64,000 bases of DNA, from contig JACAAK010000012.1 in NCBI GenBank assembly GCA_025093985.1, positions 1,674,001-1,738,000 on the forward strand, written 5' to 3'. The notes under the pieces are model-generated. The model did not search any database. It had not been told where the DNA came from and was given only the letters and a program-made list of their open reading frames with translations. A program made the position numbers and the translations under genes. The stretch is from Calvatia gigantea (Eukaryota > Basidiomycota > Agaricomycetes > Agaricales > Lycoperdaceae). Below, piece after piece: positions 1 to 12,902 of this stretch. Numbering within the stretch: the stretch's first letter is position 1; the number at the start of each line of letters is the position of its first letter.

Positions 1-325
1 TTCTCGTTGCATTCGTGTATATCAGCCAAGTATCCGATCCCTATCTGACCTTCTATCCCCCCTACATGGACTGTCTTTGTACCACGCCTGTTAGTCACGA
101 TAATACGATTTCTTAACCTATGTATGTACAGTATGTCATTCGTGGTTTCCAAGTCAATAACGAGCGAAAGAAGCGAGTATTGTACCATGCACAATGAGGT
201 CCTTCCAAAAAAAAAGGGTATAAAACTCAGTCCTACAAATAACATACTCTACGGAAAAATGGTAACCGTGGATACTAGAACTCAGTGGACACATGGAACT
301 TATCGGCAAAGCCAAAGCGCTGTGA

Positions 326-1929
326 TTATAGGTTGGATGTCGCCCCATTCACCTGTGAGGTCTCCCCATTCGGAGCTTCTTCAGCCTGCCCCCCTTCGAC
401 CAGGATCTTCTTCAGGAATGGAGCGGTATACTTCCGTGTTGGCGTCGGGTCTGTTTGATGATACGCCTTCACCTTGACGCCGTCGGGTAAAACCCCACCC
501 TTGTTCAGCTCCAGCTGCGTATGTTTTTGGAGTTTGAGGCTCTGATCGGCCTCTAAGGCAGGCCAAAGTTTTTCTACGAGCTTCTCCAGGTCGATCTTCT
601 TCCCGTCTGCCGAGTAAGCTTCGATGTCGCTATCGAGGGCGGCAGGGTCCACGACCATCCAGACCTGTTCCCTCCGAGCTTTCGGCTTGGTTTCTTTCCC
701 TTTCCCTTTCCCGGACGCCTCTTTTTCCTTCTTGGTGGGCTTCTCCTTGAAGGATGTGATGGCACCGTGGATATGCAATCCACGAGTCTTCATCCAGAAC
801 AGAATCTCCTTTTCAACTGTACCCTCTCGAGCCCAGTTTTTGAGCGGAACGGGGATGGTGGATAGCCCGACCCGTAGAGTTGGAGAGTCTGGCAACCAGT
901 CAATTTGGTAATCGTATTCTTTATAATCTCGCCGCAGGAGATCACGCGTATTCAAATGTGAGAGGTCCGTTTTCTTGGCAGAAAGGGTGGTTGCTAGCTC
1001 TTTCATCGACTTCTCATCATAAACGGCATTTCCATTTGGCTTGACACCACTACTGAGGGTTGAAAATAGATTAGGAGTGATGGTTTGAGCAAAGGCGGAG
1101 AGAGGGATAAGGCTGGCTGCTGCGTCTCGGTCGATTTGGAGAGCTTTACCACCAGGTCGTAGACCGTCGGTGTCAATCATGATGCCGCAGAGGAGGAGTG
1201 TCGCGAGTTCGCGGGGTATCTGGACATTTGGTGGAAGTTTATCGAGCGAGGGAAGTATACTGGAGGTAATATGGGAGCAACAGCTACCACAGGGGAGGAT
1301 GATCCGTGGGTGTGCGGTTTCTTTGTAGAGCCCTTCATCCTCTCGGTGGTCGACGACAGAGACAATACGGGCATCGGGGTTGTTAAGCAAATACCGATCT
1401 TTGATTTTGTTGTGGTCCACGAGAGCGAACCGCTGGGACGGGAAGGGTGTGGTTGGGTTCTGGAGTTGGGGGATGTCCTGTGAGGAAGAGAAGCTGATCT
1501 CGGGGTTTGTTAATCCCCGCTAGTTTGAGTGCGAAGAGATTCTCTGCGCGCAAGTCGAGGTCATCCCGCTCGATAGGAATCAACGGCACAGTTAGCCGTT
1601 TGTGGACCTCTGATTCTACCCAGGCATAAGCGATGGAGCTCACAAATGTGTCCAGATCTACATGGTTACCAGACGGGCGAAAAAGATGAAATCAAGGTTT
1701 TTTTTTTTTAGAAAAAAGAAAGCTTACCGCCAGCCTCGTTCCCCATAACAACGGTCCATTCGTTACCCCGACTGGGAGTGTCATTAACAGCTTTCAGATA
1801 ATCCTGCTTGGTAGTAGACAAGAAATCTGCAAGAACCCCGGTAGAACCTGCGGGGGTGGCCTTTACGTTCTTTCCAAGCCCAAAGGCGACAGACAGTCTG
1901 CGGAAAGTGTTAGACATGGTCAAGAGCAA
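326..1929 (-). CDS. PPX1: Exopolyphosphatase, DHH/DHHA2 family (PPX1-like)
   Basis: PPX1 enzymes hydrolyse inorganic polyphosphate to phosphate in the cytosol. The first exon runs from 1929 (MLLTM) or 1917 (MSNTF) to 1728. A 70-nt intron follows at 1658-1727 (GTAAGC to TAG). Joining restores GNEAGDLDT, equivalent to the metal-binding GNESADMDS of yeast PPX1. Further motifs are VDHN, VVDHREDE at the DHH position, CGSCCSHI and IDTDGLR, followed by a DHHA2-type C-terminal half with a lysine-rich insert. Two oddities: the third residue of DHH reads Arg, and the frame slips by one extra base near 1477-1479 (CTC ACA GGAC). Dropping one G gives LLFLTDIPQL, which fits the family. The protein is about 500 residues, against 397 in yeast. 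The family call is secure; the frameshift is probably a consensus error. Confidence 0.88.
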
Positions 1930-2928
1930 GGACCGTTGTGTGTCAAACTGACTTTTATAAAGCAGAACCCATCACATCGGGCTGGGCACGAGGAAGGGCT
2001 GTAAGGTCACGTGAACTCAATAATGAGGACCCCCCTGGCCGCAACCCGATGCTTCGCGGATTTTCGCGACTTAATACATCTGTGTTGGTCCCCTTGGCGA
2101 ACAATAGCACCCTGATAATCTGCCTTACGAACCTTTTTAATTACACCAGCAGTTTTTTTGAATCCGAGGAACCGAACTTTGTGGCCAGGTTCGACAGATG
2201 ATGGCATCCGTCTCTCACCCTACGTACATGTACGTCTAGGTCTGTCAGGTACGAGGCCATGGCTGGATAACAAATATTCAGTGTTTGAATAGGATTCACC
2301 GATGACCTGGGCATCATATTCTGATCCCCGTGCGTTTGCATAGCACCCGGCCTCCGTGTCGCGGTGGCGGTGTCAAGCTTGAGCTTGGTGCATTGGAATG
2401 CAGTCACAAATTGATTAGGATAGCGCTATCCCCCGGGCGCCGGCAGGTGCTCCGTCACTAACGAAGCCCCAAAGCAACGCCATTGTGAGCGGGTTAGATG
2501 ACAACCGCAACGAAATAATTATGGGATGATGTGCAGTCAAAATTGCCGGAAAGCTGGCTTATTTTTTGAGCACAACAGACTGACAATTCAAAAGAAGTGG
2601 TTCCACGCAATCGCGCAATGACGTGAGCAAAAACCTCCCAGTTTTCAAAAAGACTTGGCTTCGTGGATGCACCCAACTTATCAAAATCATTCGCACAGGA
2701 ATGCACACCCAGTGCTCGGTCTTTAAGATAAGACATATCAAAGATTCCTCTGATGTTTGTGAACATATCACCTCAACACCTTTTACGTGCTTCGAAGTGC
2801 GCTCAGACCTGGAGACAGGCAAGCCGCGAGCTGCAAAAGCCGCACATGAGATTATTATGAAATCGGGTACAACACTGTACGGCTGGCCAATAGCAACCGG
2901 CAATATGAGGAAAGATCGGACCGAAATG
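1930..2928. other. Gene-free stretch between PPX1 start and EMC2 stop
   Basis: This kilobase holds the PPX1 promoter side and the EMC2 3' flank. Short open frames exist on both strands, but none shows family motifs or plausible splicing. The longest plus-strand frame (2623-3000) runs antisense into the EMC2 last exon. I see nothing else in it. Confidence 0.5.
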
Positions 2929-4103
2929 TTAATTTCTGGTCATCCATCGAGATACAACGTCCCTGTTGTGAATGCCATGCTCGCTGCTATATGCGGTTAA
3001 GACCCGCTCTGTGGCCAACTGATCTATTAACTTGATGTTTTTGGGTATCGCGGTCTTAGAGGTGGATTCGATAGATATTCCTGCAGGAGGGTGCAACAAC
3101 CGACGAGCACACTATTGGCAAGAAATCCATTACGGAACGATGACGTTAAAGGTTGTGAAGTACATACAAGCTTGACGCCCCACCATGCGCGGACGCAAAA
3201 TCCGGTGGGGGATTGATCTTGGGGTGCGGATACGTCACTGTCGTTCATGTCAATTACGATGAGGAAATTCTTGAGAGCGAGCGGGATGTCTCCAGCGCTA
3301 TAGGCAGTTTCAGCAAATTGAAGGAAAGTGAAGATATTAGTCGGGGCAAGTAATAGAGCATGTGAGAGTGCTTGGAGGGCCGAGGTATACCTGAAATATT
3401 GTAAGACTTTAGCCGACGATCGAAGGGATGGGAACAAGTACAACGTACTGGCAGCATGATGAGTATATATCCGCTAACTCAAGCCAGGCTTCGAGGTCGT
3501 TGTAGAAGGTGTCCACAAGTAACCGCAACTCGCTTATAGCGTCCTCAATCCTGCCCATTTGACGCAAGACAACGATTTGTCGTTTCCAGAATGACTGGTA
3601 AAACCATTAGGCTGATCTCATTGAACCAGTTGCGAAATATTGAGCATACAGGATTATGCGCGTGCTTTTGAGCTTCTGATTCGTAAAACTTAAGTACAAT
3701 CTCCAGAGGTTCCGTAGATTCCATAATAAGCCCTTGAAGTAAGATGACCCGAGGAGAGTCCTGGCCTATTCGATCCGCGAGGGTTTTCCATGCTGTCTAA
3801 ACGTTTGAAGTTGACACTGCGAAGGCGGGGAAAATTCGCAAAGGAATATACCTTCGCGATGTCAAGTCTCCCAACATCCAACGCAGCTAACGCAAGCTGT
3901 TCGATCACCGGCCACACTGCGCACGAATACGTCAGTTACAAGCCCGCGGTCATTATGTGAAATGTTCGCGTGCCATCATCACTGGGTTTCGTGTTTTTGA
4001 TTTCTTTGAGTATTGGCGAGGCTTTATCAAGGAATTCTTGAGAGGCCCGGGCATTTTGTGCTCTGAATGACGCGAGTTGCTCGAGTGCGAGGGAAGGAGA
4101 CAT
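2929..4103 (-). CDS. EMC2: ER membrane protein complex subunit 2 (TPR protein)
   Basis: EMC2 is the cytosolic TPR scaffold of the ER membrane complex, which inserts tail-anchored and multipass proteins. Six exons join in one frame: 3983-4103, 3852-3916, about 3610-3796, then three more ending with the last exon 2929-3111. The first intron uses GTGATG (donor at 3982), and the second ends in TTTAG before ACAGCATGG (exon start 3796). Recognisable blocks are MWPVIEQLALAALDVGRLD, FWKRQIVVLRQMGRIEDAI, DTFYNDLEAWLELADIY, YTSALQALSHALLLAPTN, and WWGVKL joined to CARRLL. The product is about 300 residues, normal for the family. No frameshift remains once the splice sites are chosen correctly. Confidence 0.9.
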
Positions 4104-4581
4104 ATTACAGAATGTTATTAGGTCAGCAAATACAAGAGGGTGACAATGTTCCCGCGCTTCGAGGACAGTATCCGAGAGTCCATGATAGCCAACGTGCTAA
4201 CGTTTGAAAATGCGGACGTTCGCCAGTCCAGTACAGAGATATTGAATAACGAATATTGGAACGGCGATCCTATTTTTTTATTCTTCAATGATTTCTTTAT
4301 CGGTGCTTCTCTACGCCGTGGGACCGTGGCGGGGGAGGCTGGAAAGACAAAAAAGATGAGACCTGAAGAAAACGTTAACTCGCGAACGCCAGGAATCAAG
4401 TCCGTATGGGAGCCTACCTGCACGGGACGACAGGAGTCTTCTAGTTGAAACGGCTTGGACACACTGTATTGATACGTTGGGAGGAGCGCAAGGCACATTT
4501 GGATAATTCTGAATGTTGAAGCCCGAGTTGTTGTCCGGGGGTAGTATTTGGTGAAACAGGAACCATGGATGGCCTGGACGA
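4104..4581. other. Gene-free stretch upstream of EMC2
   Basis: The stretch lies between the EMC2 start and the 3' end of the F-box remnant. Open frames on both strands overlap one another and show no motif. It may hold the EMC2 promoter and the remnant's 3' flank. Confidence 0.4.
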
Positions 4582-6057
4582 TCAATCTGTAGGCCATGGA
4601 ATAGTATACCGCTCCCATGGCGTTGTTGTTGTCGAAAATTTGCCGTTGCCAGTGACACTACGAATCATTCTTTCTATTTTTTTCACGAGCTTGGCTTGCC
4701 AGTCGTATGAGATACCGAAAAAACGGATGTTCAAACAGGACCGGATACCAGGCTCTCTTTGTACTTCCAACATTCGAACGAAAGTGCGAGGGTTACTTCT
4801 GTGATTTAACGGTAAGTCATCATCGCTCCACAACCTGAGGCGCAGTTCTCTCAAATTGGCGTTGATGGCGGGATGTATTGCCTCCCCAAAATTTTGCATA
4901 TTGTATCCGTAATAATCGGTAAGGGTCAATTTTGTGACGTTAGGCATCTTGCTGAGCACCAGCCTGATGGTATTGAATGGTTTCGAACATGAATTCAAAG
5001 CAGAACCCCTTCAATGTGTCCGGAAGGCGTAAAGGGAAAGACGTGAAAACCGTGGAGGGAATTTAGGCCAATAGCTAGGGCTGTTAGCTTGATGCTCCTG
5101 ACTACGGGCATGTGCACGCTTTCGAACAATAAGGTCATCCAACACGGCGGCCGGGGGCGAAGAAAGATAGCGTCCCATTCAATATATTTCGAACCGGGAA
5201 TGTGTGACATCTGGGGTTGTGGCGGGAAAGGTTGAGTGGAAACCATCTAGTATAACGTAGCGGGCGCGGTACTGGACGAGATTTAGGCATCACAGAAAAG
5301 TCAGAACGGTGATGTCAATTGGAGATCTGTCGATGTCCGAATGTGTGATTTGATGTCCCAGAAGGTTAACGTTGACGAATAGCGACTCAAGTCCGAGTCT
5401 CTTCAGCGCAGGAAGTGATTCAATGGTAACTTTGCCATTTGATACGCAATGGTCTGGTACCTCCCACCCAATGCGTAGGTCATGTAGGTTTGGAAAGGCT
5501 CCAAAGGAAGAAAGGGTTAGTCCAATACCAGAGGGTTACTAAGGCATAACACCTGGATCCTGTTGGCTTGAAGAAGATCCTAGGGGGCTCTTTGAATCAT
5601 ATCCAGGTCAGGTTCGAGGCGCCCGGGTGACGTATGCCGATCGAATGAAATTTCGGGGAAAGCATCCGGCTCCCTGAAAATTTAAGGTACAGTTTCAAAA
5701 GCTCAACGTCCTTCAGGGCACTCTTTTCGCCAACCTTTAAAAGGAGGTTTGACCAAAGCTCTAACGCGGAGCAGACAACTCGACACCAATGGCTACACAC
5801 CGAAACGAGCATAACAGGCGGTGGTCCCTCCTCTGCATGCTGCTGTGAAACGCGATCAGTATGTGAGAGTCGGTCTGCGTGAGATATATCTTGTCGTGTC
5901 TTGCCGCGTGTTGGGAGATGATAAGTCAGAGCTCTGAAGGAATCCTGGTGACTGGGGGGCCCATCCGCTCAGAAGGCGGAATAGAGCTAATCGTGCTTCG
6001 GCTAAAGGGCAGTAGAGCACGAGCTGACCACAAGTTGAAGGTTTTTTTGGCGTGCAT
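4582..6057 (-). pseudogene. F-box/LRR-type protein gene, apparently degenerate
   Basis: F-box proteins recruit substrates to SCF ubiquitin ligases. The start region (M at 6057) contains PPVTRIPSEL, the usual opening of an Agaricomycete F-box domain, but a TGA follows at once. The next block in another frame, VMLVSVCSHWCRVVCSALELW, is the second half of the F-box with its trailing LW. Downstream blocks such as MPNVTKLTLTDYYG and INANLRELRLRLW are leucine-rich, LRR-like segments in yet other frames, ending at the stop at 4582. I could not find splice sites joining all parts. Either the gene is decayed or some indels are sequence errors. The family call is good; the exon model is not. Confidence 0.5.
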
Positions 6058-6419
6058 CGTTGGAAATCGTGCTCAGAAGGAACCAATGTCAACACGGTCG
6101 CTGAGGTTTAAGACCAAGTCAACCTCCTTTCCGAGACAGATGACTTCAACCTTCTATCGGGGGGCTTCTGTAGGTTTCATATTCAATTTAACGGATTCCG
6201 GCACGCAGTCCGATTATTGGGAATTACAGGCCATACTTCTCCGTTGAGAAGGCACGTTCGGGAGAACGGATCCGAATTCGGCTAGTCCAAATCTCTCATG
6301 CGGTTGGCTGGAATACTTCACATAAATCTCTTTACACACCCTGGGTTAGGAACCCGATGGAACTAAATTCAAACGACAGACTTAATGTACAACGTCAAGA
6401 AGACATACTGAAATTGCGA

Positions 6420-9100
6420 TCAAGTTAAAAAGACGTAACGAGGATCGTTGTCCCAAATTTCAGCACTTTCATCTTCTAAGCTCTTCTCCTGTTCACCAGA
6501 TTCACTTATCTCCTGCCGACGTTTTTGATTCTTCTTGTTCGCAAGGGTGAGACGGGTGCGGGCGGTGAAAGCGATCAGTATACACAAGAGCAAGCATCTA
6601 TTAAGAACCATCGGTCAGTCAGTCAGAGAGAAGCGAAACTACGGAATCGCATTACCCAGCGGAGATTGCATGTCCCTTTCGAAAGTCGTCTTCGGGATCA
6701 AAATAAACTTGGGGCGAGGCGCTGCGGGGACGAAGAGCTGTTAATTCCATTTCTTTGAAAGATACAAAAATTTCAATGCCCACATTGAGACACAGTTGGA
6801 TATCGAAACAATAAACGCCGTCCCAACTCCACGTTTCGACGTTGGAGAGAAAGTGTTCGCAGCCCAGCTCCTGAAATTCTTCATCAGCACAGCGCACACA
6901 TCGGAATCGTGAGTACTCACATTACAAGTGGGAAAAGGCTGTAGTTTCCTCCAACGACTAAGAATAGCGCAAAGTACGCTGCACCAACGCTTTTCTGCAC
7001 CGACGTTGCAAGGATTATGTACCCAATTAGAGAAAGTAACGCTGAGAACATGATGTGGTATCCGCGGTCTCGGGTGTAGTCGCTATGCCAAGATTGGAAG
7101 AAAACCATAAACCAGCCAACGACGTAGGGCGCGACTGTGAGTCCTTGTGCGTTAATTGATGAGAATCCGAGGTTTTTGATGAGCTAAAGATGGTCATGAG
7201 ATATGGTGGCTACAAAAGTAGTGGGACACGTACAGTTGGTAAAAAGTACGAGATCGTCGCAACTCCAACATTGACTGGCGTTGTAAAATCACATTAGGTT
7301 TTAGCTGTAAGCGGGTGGCCAGAAAGAGTAGAGACGCACAGCTAGCATAGATCAACATGAATAACCAAGCATTGGGATCTGAGATGACAGCCTTGAAGCC
7401 CTGCCACCCAGTCATACCACCATGTGACTGGGGCTTATGATCGCGATTCAACCTTGCTTGTGCAATGGCGCGTTCACGCGGGGTTAAGAATGAAGCGGAG
7501 AAGGGGAAGGAAGGAAGGAACAAGAGGACAACTGTGCCCATCACAATTGTTGGTATAGCCTCGATCTAGGTGTACTAACGTTAACCAGGAGGAAAGCTCG
7601 AGAGGTTCGTGGACGACTTACAAGGAATAGGAATTGCCATCTGGAGTTATGTGAGTACCGAAAGCGATATTAAAGGGAGCTTGCTTACCCAGCTAATTGT
7701 GATGTGTGTGCGCGAACAAGGCCGAATGCAAGCAAACCCTATCCGCGACGATCAAAACGCAATCTTAAATCGTGTTGGGGGTAAACCATACTCCTAGAGC
7801 TCCGGGGAGGGTCCCAGTCATCCCTAAGCTGAAACTGATGAGCAACAAGCAAAGGCAAGACACACAGAAACTTAAGCCAACCTAATCCGTAACGCGAGCT
7901 CACTCCTTTATGGGCATCAGCAAATGAACGATAAGGGAAAGCAGCCACCACAGACCGTTTATACCAGAATGACAGGTAATAAATGACACCTGCGTAGTAG
8001 CCAGCTTCACCTATTCCCATGAGGACACTACGGGGATGTCGTGGTCAACCACGCGGGTTGGGAAGCCGGGAAAAACACGTACCGTAGGACCAATAGTGCA
8101 GCATACCCTTTCGCGTATGTGAACGAAAGAGACGAGAGACCCCAAAATGTTAAAGAAAGGAAGAAACTGCGACACGGATTGAGGAGGAAAGGGTTTACTG
8201 TTGTGAGTTTAGGAAACTCACAATCGATTAGCTCCGATGTATCGTTGTAGAACTTGTGGTTGAGGTCAGATTTATGAGCTGTGGGGTAAGTTGATTGCTC
8301 GTACTATTGGCAGGCATTTCCAACAGGCCTGGGGCTTGTCAATCAGGGGAATGTAAGAGGTGGGGAAGAGAGCTTACAGTATCCAACGTAAAAGATGCTC
8401 AAGGCTATGGTCCATTTCTGGTTCGTGGTTATGCCCTGCGGCGGAACTGAGCTCACTCTAAAAAGTCTGGAAGATTAAGATACCGACATAATTCTGATTG
8501 AATGCTGGTATAACATGCGCATTTCCACTACACCGGCATTGGAGATTTTGGAAGTAGAAACGAATCCGTGCTCACATGTTCGTGCGGTCTAGATTGAGAA
8601 TTAAATTATTCAAATTGAGCGAGATCCAGCGGCACAGGGCTCACCAAATTGGTTGACTACGCATTATCAGGCTGGTTGAGGATTTGGAAAGGGAACCAGG
8701 AAAGCTGGTATTACATACAGACAAAGCTGTCACAGCGTCAACGAACGTGCCAAAGTCGCGATTGCTGCACCAAATTCTCACCTCACTATGATCAATGGAA
8801 GTACTCTATTGTCGATCTTCCGTCGAACACGTTTCTAATAATTGCTCTGAACTTTGGATGATCTAAGGTAACATAAGATTATTAACGAACCTCTTCCTCC
8901 GGCGTGTATTGAACCGTTTCAGCATCACGATGAACAGCTTCTGCCCACGTCTGATCAAGTGGAGAAAAGAAATGTTTCCTCTGCGCCTTTGGTCCTAATG
9001 CCCTCTGGTGCGACGTGCCTTCAACCTCCTGTTGTTGTCGTTTTGCTTGAGAGTCATCAGTGAGATTGCCGTCTACCGAACTCGTAGAAGGGACCATCAT
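6420..9100 (-). CDS. MFS permease, anion:cation symporter type (TNA1/DAL5-like)
   Basis: This family imports organic anions such as nicotinate, allantoate, pantothenate or biotin precursors across the plasma membrane; the substrate here is unknown. The N-terminus (M at about 9100) is polar and cytosolic, and ends EEE joined to KRVRRKIDNRVLPLIIV. Then come LDRTNIGNAHVIPAFNQNY, VLMGIGEAGYYAG, SFWYKRSELALRI, WQFLFLIEAIPTIVMG and LTPRERAIAQARLNRDH, all hallmarks of the family. The second bundle contains SISNCVS and the end of the exon set near 6611. At least ten introns of roughly 50-60 nt interrupt the gene, and every junction I checked restores frame. The C-terminus is charged (KKNQKRRQEISES) and ends at 6420. 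It appears intact. Confidence 0.85.
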
Positions 9101-9409
9101 GAGGGAGGAAAGGTAGAAAAGCGACTCTCTTCTGCTCACGGTTTAAATAAATGGTTCTTGTCCTCGTGTGTGGGAAGAGTGGGGAAACTGAGGAAATAGA
9201 CGTTCCCGTGGTCTTATCCCGTGTGAGTAGGAATTCTCTCTTGCAAAAGGAAACGTCATAGTAGAACCGGGGCTGGCTATCAAAAACGAGGTTGGTGTTA
9301 AAAATAGGTTGTGGTTGGTTTGAACGGTGGTAAGTTAACCTTTATTGGCGGGGGGGTGAACCCACGATCGGAGGGTGCGTGATCACCTGTGGATGTTGTT
9401 GCGTGGGGA

Positions 9410-10555
9410 TTAGAGGATCATGATTCCTCTTGACTTGTCATCTAGGAGCGCGAGTTTTGCGCCAACTAGTAGACGGATTTTGCGCTCGTTAGTTTCGAAG
9501 GACCAAGCATCAAGAATGGTCCGAAGGTGCAGGGTCCTCGGCCAATCGTGGTATATTTTGATATAATCCACTGCCGAAAGTGAAACGAACGGCATAGAGG
9601 TATGACTGACGTTCGTTTCGGTGTACTTGGTCAATTTATCGGAGTCCTGGTGTGAAGGTGGTGCGGGATGGAATGAGAGGCTGAGAGGTCCAAGGCTACC
9701 GGCTCTACGAAGTTCGAGGAGGAACGACCAAAATTGTGAAATGGCTGTTTGCGTCCAAGTGATTTCACTTGTTTCAGGACTGGGAGGAATGGGCGTGATC
9801 TGCGAGGAATTTGGGAGTACACCCGAGGTTGATTCGGGCCATGGAAGTTTGCCGCGGATGGGTATTAGCCATGCACAGCGGTCCCATTCTGTGAGCTCGT
9901 CGAGTGGAGGTTTGTATGGAGGGATAAGTATTTGTTTGGATTTCTTGTATGACGGAATATTAGGCTGGCGCTTTGGCACTTGTACAGGTGAAGGTAGAAA
10001 GTGAGGCTACGTTCAGTCAGGTTTCGTTGAAGCGATGGAAAAACAATATATTCAACCTGTGGTATTAACTGATGCAGAGAGGGATGTTCTATCTTCCTTT
10101 TCTTTGCAGGAGGAATGCCATCGGGAGGGGATACGGATCTGGTTAAAGGTCTGGTGCGACTGCTGGTAAAATCTGTACTCGAGAATTCCGGAAGGTCTGA
10201 AAGACGAAAAATCTCGTCGCCATCGGCTGGTGTTCCCCATTCCTTAAGCTTGACCCGTCTTGCTCCCTCTATCCGTGGGGGTTCATGCATGTACATAAAC
10301 CCTGTTGATCAGGAGTGAGCATCTGCATGGGAATGTAATGGTACATGATGACGTACCAGGGTGTGTCGTTTTGAGCGGTAGGCGTACGGGTTGGCGCGAA
10401 TGCCAGTCCTCAGTCTTACCGGCGGTCGCCTGAGCCAGTAGAGCCCGACCTTGTTTGAGGACGAAGGATTCCGAAGTCAAGGAGGAAGTAGAGGTGAATC
10501 CATGAGTGAAGTAGTGAACAGTAACGTCGAGCTGGTCAGCTGGGCTGGTGCTCAT
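9410..10555 (-). CDS. Conserved-looking hypothetical protein
   Basis: I do not recognise this protein. Exon 1 starts at 10555 (MSTSPADQLDVTVHYFTHGF). A middle exon contains RRVKLKEWGTPADGDEIFRLSD and a basic PPAKKRKIEHP stretch that could be a nuclear signal. The last exon is joined by an intron beginning GTTGAATAT (about 10054) and ending CGTAG, giving LIPQPHFLPSPVQVPKRQ. It continues through DELTEWDRCAWLIPIRG and ends in a conserved-looking helical tail (VDYIKIYHDWPRTLHLR and NERKIRLLVGAKLALLDD). The splice between exons 1 and 2 is uncertain. Its start faces CLN3 across a 260-bp divergent promoter region. Confidence 0.6.
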
Positions 10556-10815
10556 GTTGTTTTGTTAGTTGGGGAGTGGTTATCTTGGCCCAAATTGAAA
10601 GATGCAACGATGCGTGTTGTTGAAGGTACAGTCACATGACCGTAACCCCTTGCCCCTCATGGAGCGGTGTTGCCCCAAGTCCCGGCTCCGCTCAGGCTAA
10701 CTTCTTACGCCATCTCTCAGTAGTAACTCTGCACCTTATTATGCCCTTCTCCCAAACGTCTAATTGAAGCACATTGTAACTTTGACACAGACTCTCTGGC
10801 CTAGTAACGACACAA
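10556..10815. promoter_or_regulatory. Divergent intergenic promoter region
   Basis: The 260 bp separates the start of the minus-strand hypothetical gene from the ATG of CLN3 on the plus strand, so both promoters must lie here. No TATA box is obvious. Confidence 0.45.
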
Positions 10816-12902
10816 ATGCACCCAACCTTTGCTTCCGCCCCTGGAGGTCATGAATTGGATCTGGAGGACGACAGATTGTTGAATGGACAAGAAACAACCG
10901 ACACCTCTGATCTTACGGCGCAGAAAGGTAAGTTGTGTGGTGCTACAACCACTAGAAAAGGATTTAATTCATAACATAGTGGAAGATCGTCAACGGCGTT
11001 TGCTCTTTCGCCTCGGCATCTCATTCTTCCTCTTCGGTCTTTTTAATAATGGTCGGTACATCCCAATATCCGAGGTTATCCACTTGTTCTCATCCCCCCT
11101 CTAGTTCTCTACGTTATTATTCTTTCCGCTGCTTTAGATCTTGTCCCCCCTTCCACGCCCAAGGGGATAATTGCCTTCTGCAATATTGCACCTGCGCTCA
11201 TGGCGAAAATAGGATGGCCTTATATCTTGAAGGGTCGGATACGTTATGGAAAGAGACTCATCGGCTGTTGTATCTTGAGTATATGTGGAATGGCTGTGAG
11301 TATCATTATCTTTATGGTCAGGGCACAACTGAACGCTGATGCGTTGGCAGGTTGTTGCGCTCTTTGAATCCTTATCCATGAGACTGTTGGGAATTGGTTT
11401 GGCATCATTCTCCTCTGGTAAGCAAGTGTGCAGAGTTCCGAAAAGCAATCCTCACCTCCTTGCAAGGTCTTGGCGAACTCACGTTTCTCCAGTTATCGAC
11501 GACATACGCACCTCCCTCCGTAGGCGGCCATTGTGTTGGGTACGCAGTCCATCGTGAACTCATGTTTCACCACCACGCTCACGGTAAGCCCTAGATACTT
11601 TGCTTCTGGAACGGGTGCCGCAGGTTTGGTCGGTGCCTTCCTCTGGTGGGAGCTGAGGAAACTCGGAGTCCGGATTGGCGTCGGTCTGTCTTCGGTACGT
11701 CACCATCAGAACTTCGCCGTTCAAAATATGTACCTGGTTTTATTCCTCAGGTCATGCCTTTGATCATTCCCTTAACCTACTTTGTCTTCCTGCCGCACAC
11801 CACGGCGTTCCTCTTTTCGCGCACCCCGGCAAGATACGAAGAACAACTTAGTCCTTCTCAAGTACTATCTGGTGTTCCTTATACTCCACTCGCGACAGCA
11901 GAAGATGAGGATGGAGAAGAAGAGGGAGCGTTACCGCCCGGGCCTAAGAGGGGAGTTGCTTTGTCGCTGGACGATAAATTACGCCTTGTCAGACCTTTGC
12001 TTTTGAAATATATGCTTCCTCTTTGTGAGTCCTCGTTCGTCTGACCTGTCGTCACGTTACCTGACTTTATTCTAGTCTCTGTTTATCTCGTGCGTTTTTG
12101 TTGTTCAGTGTCCCGCACCTCTTGCTTATCCCAATCCGGCAGCTCGAGTACACTATTAATCAGGTTTGTCCTCCATTATTTTTTACGTCCGCAAAGTCTT
12201 TGGTCTCACCCCCAAATTAGGGAATCTCTCCGACGCTATTATACCCAGTGCCTTCACCTGAAGAATACTGGTTTCTGAGCAAGATCATCCATTCCGTACG
12301 AGACTATTACCCACTCTGGCAGGTGAGCCGTCACTCTCTCCTGACCTTCCGTTCCCAGAGCTATAATTACATTACCATATAGCTCGTCTACCAAGCAACC
12401 GTCTTCCTCTCCCGTTCCTCGATTTCTCTAGGGCTACCCGCACTCCCTACTCGTCTATTATCCCTCCCGGCAATCACACAAGCAATCATCCTCTTCTTCC
12501 TCGCATTAGAATCCGCCGTCGGTCTCTTTTCACCTGAATCTGAGGGCCTCAATATCTTCTTTATATTCGTGCTTATCAGCATCGAAGGTATCTGTGGTGG
12601 CCTTGCCTAGTCAGTCATCTTTCTCCCCCCCCCCAAAGGCAAACACTCACCACGGAAAATACTGACTTGGTTTGGTTTCATCTAGTGTGAACGTCTTCTA
12701 CCGTCTAAACCAAGAACACCCAGACCCGCACTCAGCACACGATTTAGAACGTACGAAACAGGAAAGAGAGTTTAAGATTGGGTCTATTGGGTTTGCGGAT
12801 TCGTCGGGGATTTTGTTGGCTTCGATTCTTGCGGTTCCGACTGAGGTTGAGTTGTGTAAGGCGCAGATTAGGAGGGGGAAATTTCTTTGTAAGGGGTTGT
12901 AG
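10816..12902 (+). CDS. CLN3: Battenin/CLN3 family vacuolar membrane protein
   Basis: CLN3 (yeast Btn1/Yhc3) is a multipass protein of the vacuole or lysosome membrane, linked to pH and amino-acid homeostasis. The start at 10816 gives an acidic N-terminus (LDLEDDRLLNGQ). Successive exons then give RLGISFFLFGLFNNVLYVII, GIIAFCNIAPALMAKIGWPY, LGIGLASFSSGLGELTFLQL, YFASGTGAAGLVGAFLWWEL and MPLIIPLTYFVFLPHT. After an acidic loop (TAEDEDGEEEG) come VYLLEYTINQG, PEEYWFLSKIIHSVRDYYPLWQ-type residues and EGICGGLAYVNVFYRL. The last exon (EREFKIGSIGFADSSG) ends at the TAG at 12900-12902. About nine short introns all restore frame, with no indels. Confidence 0.93.

Noticed and set aside
2623..3000. Plus-strand open frame of 125 codons
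   Set aside because: It overlaps the EMC2 last exon on the opposite strand and has no motif.
3500..4103. Apparent frameshifts in the 5' half of EMC2
   Set aside because: They vanish when the donor GTGATG (3982) and the acceptor TTTAG (before 3796) are used; the spliced protein then matches the family without a break.
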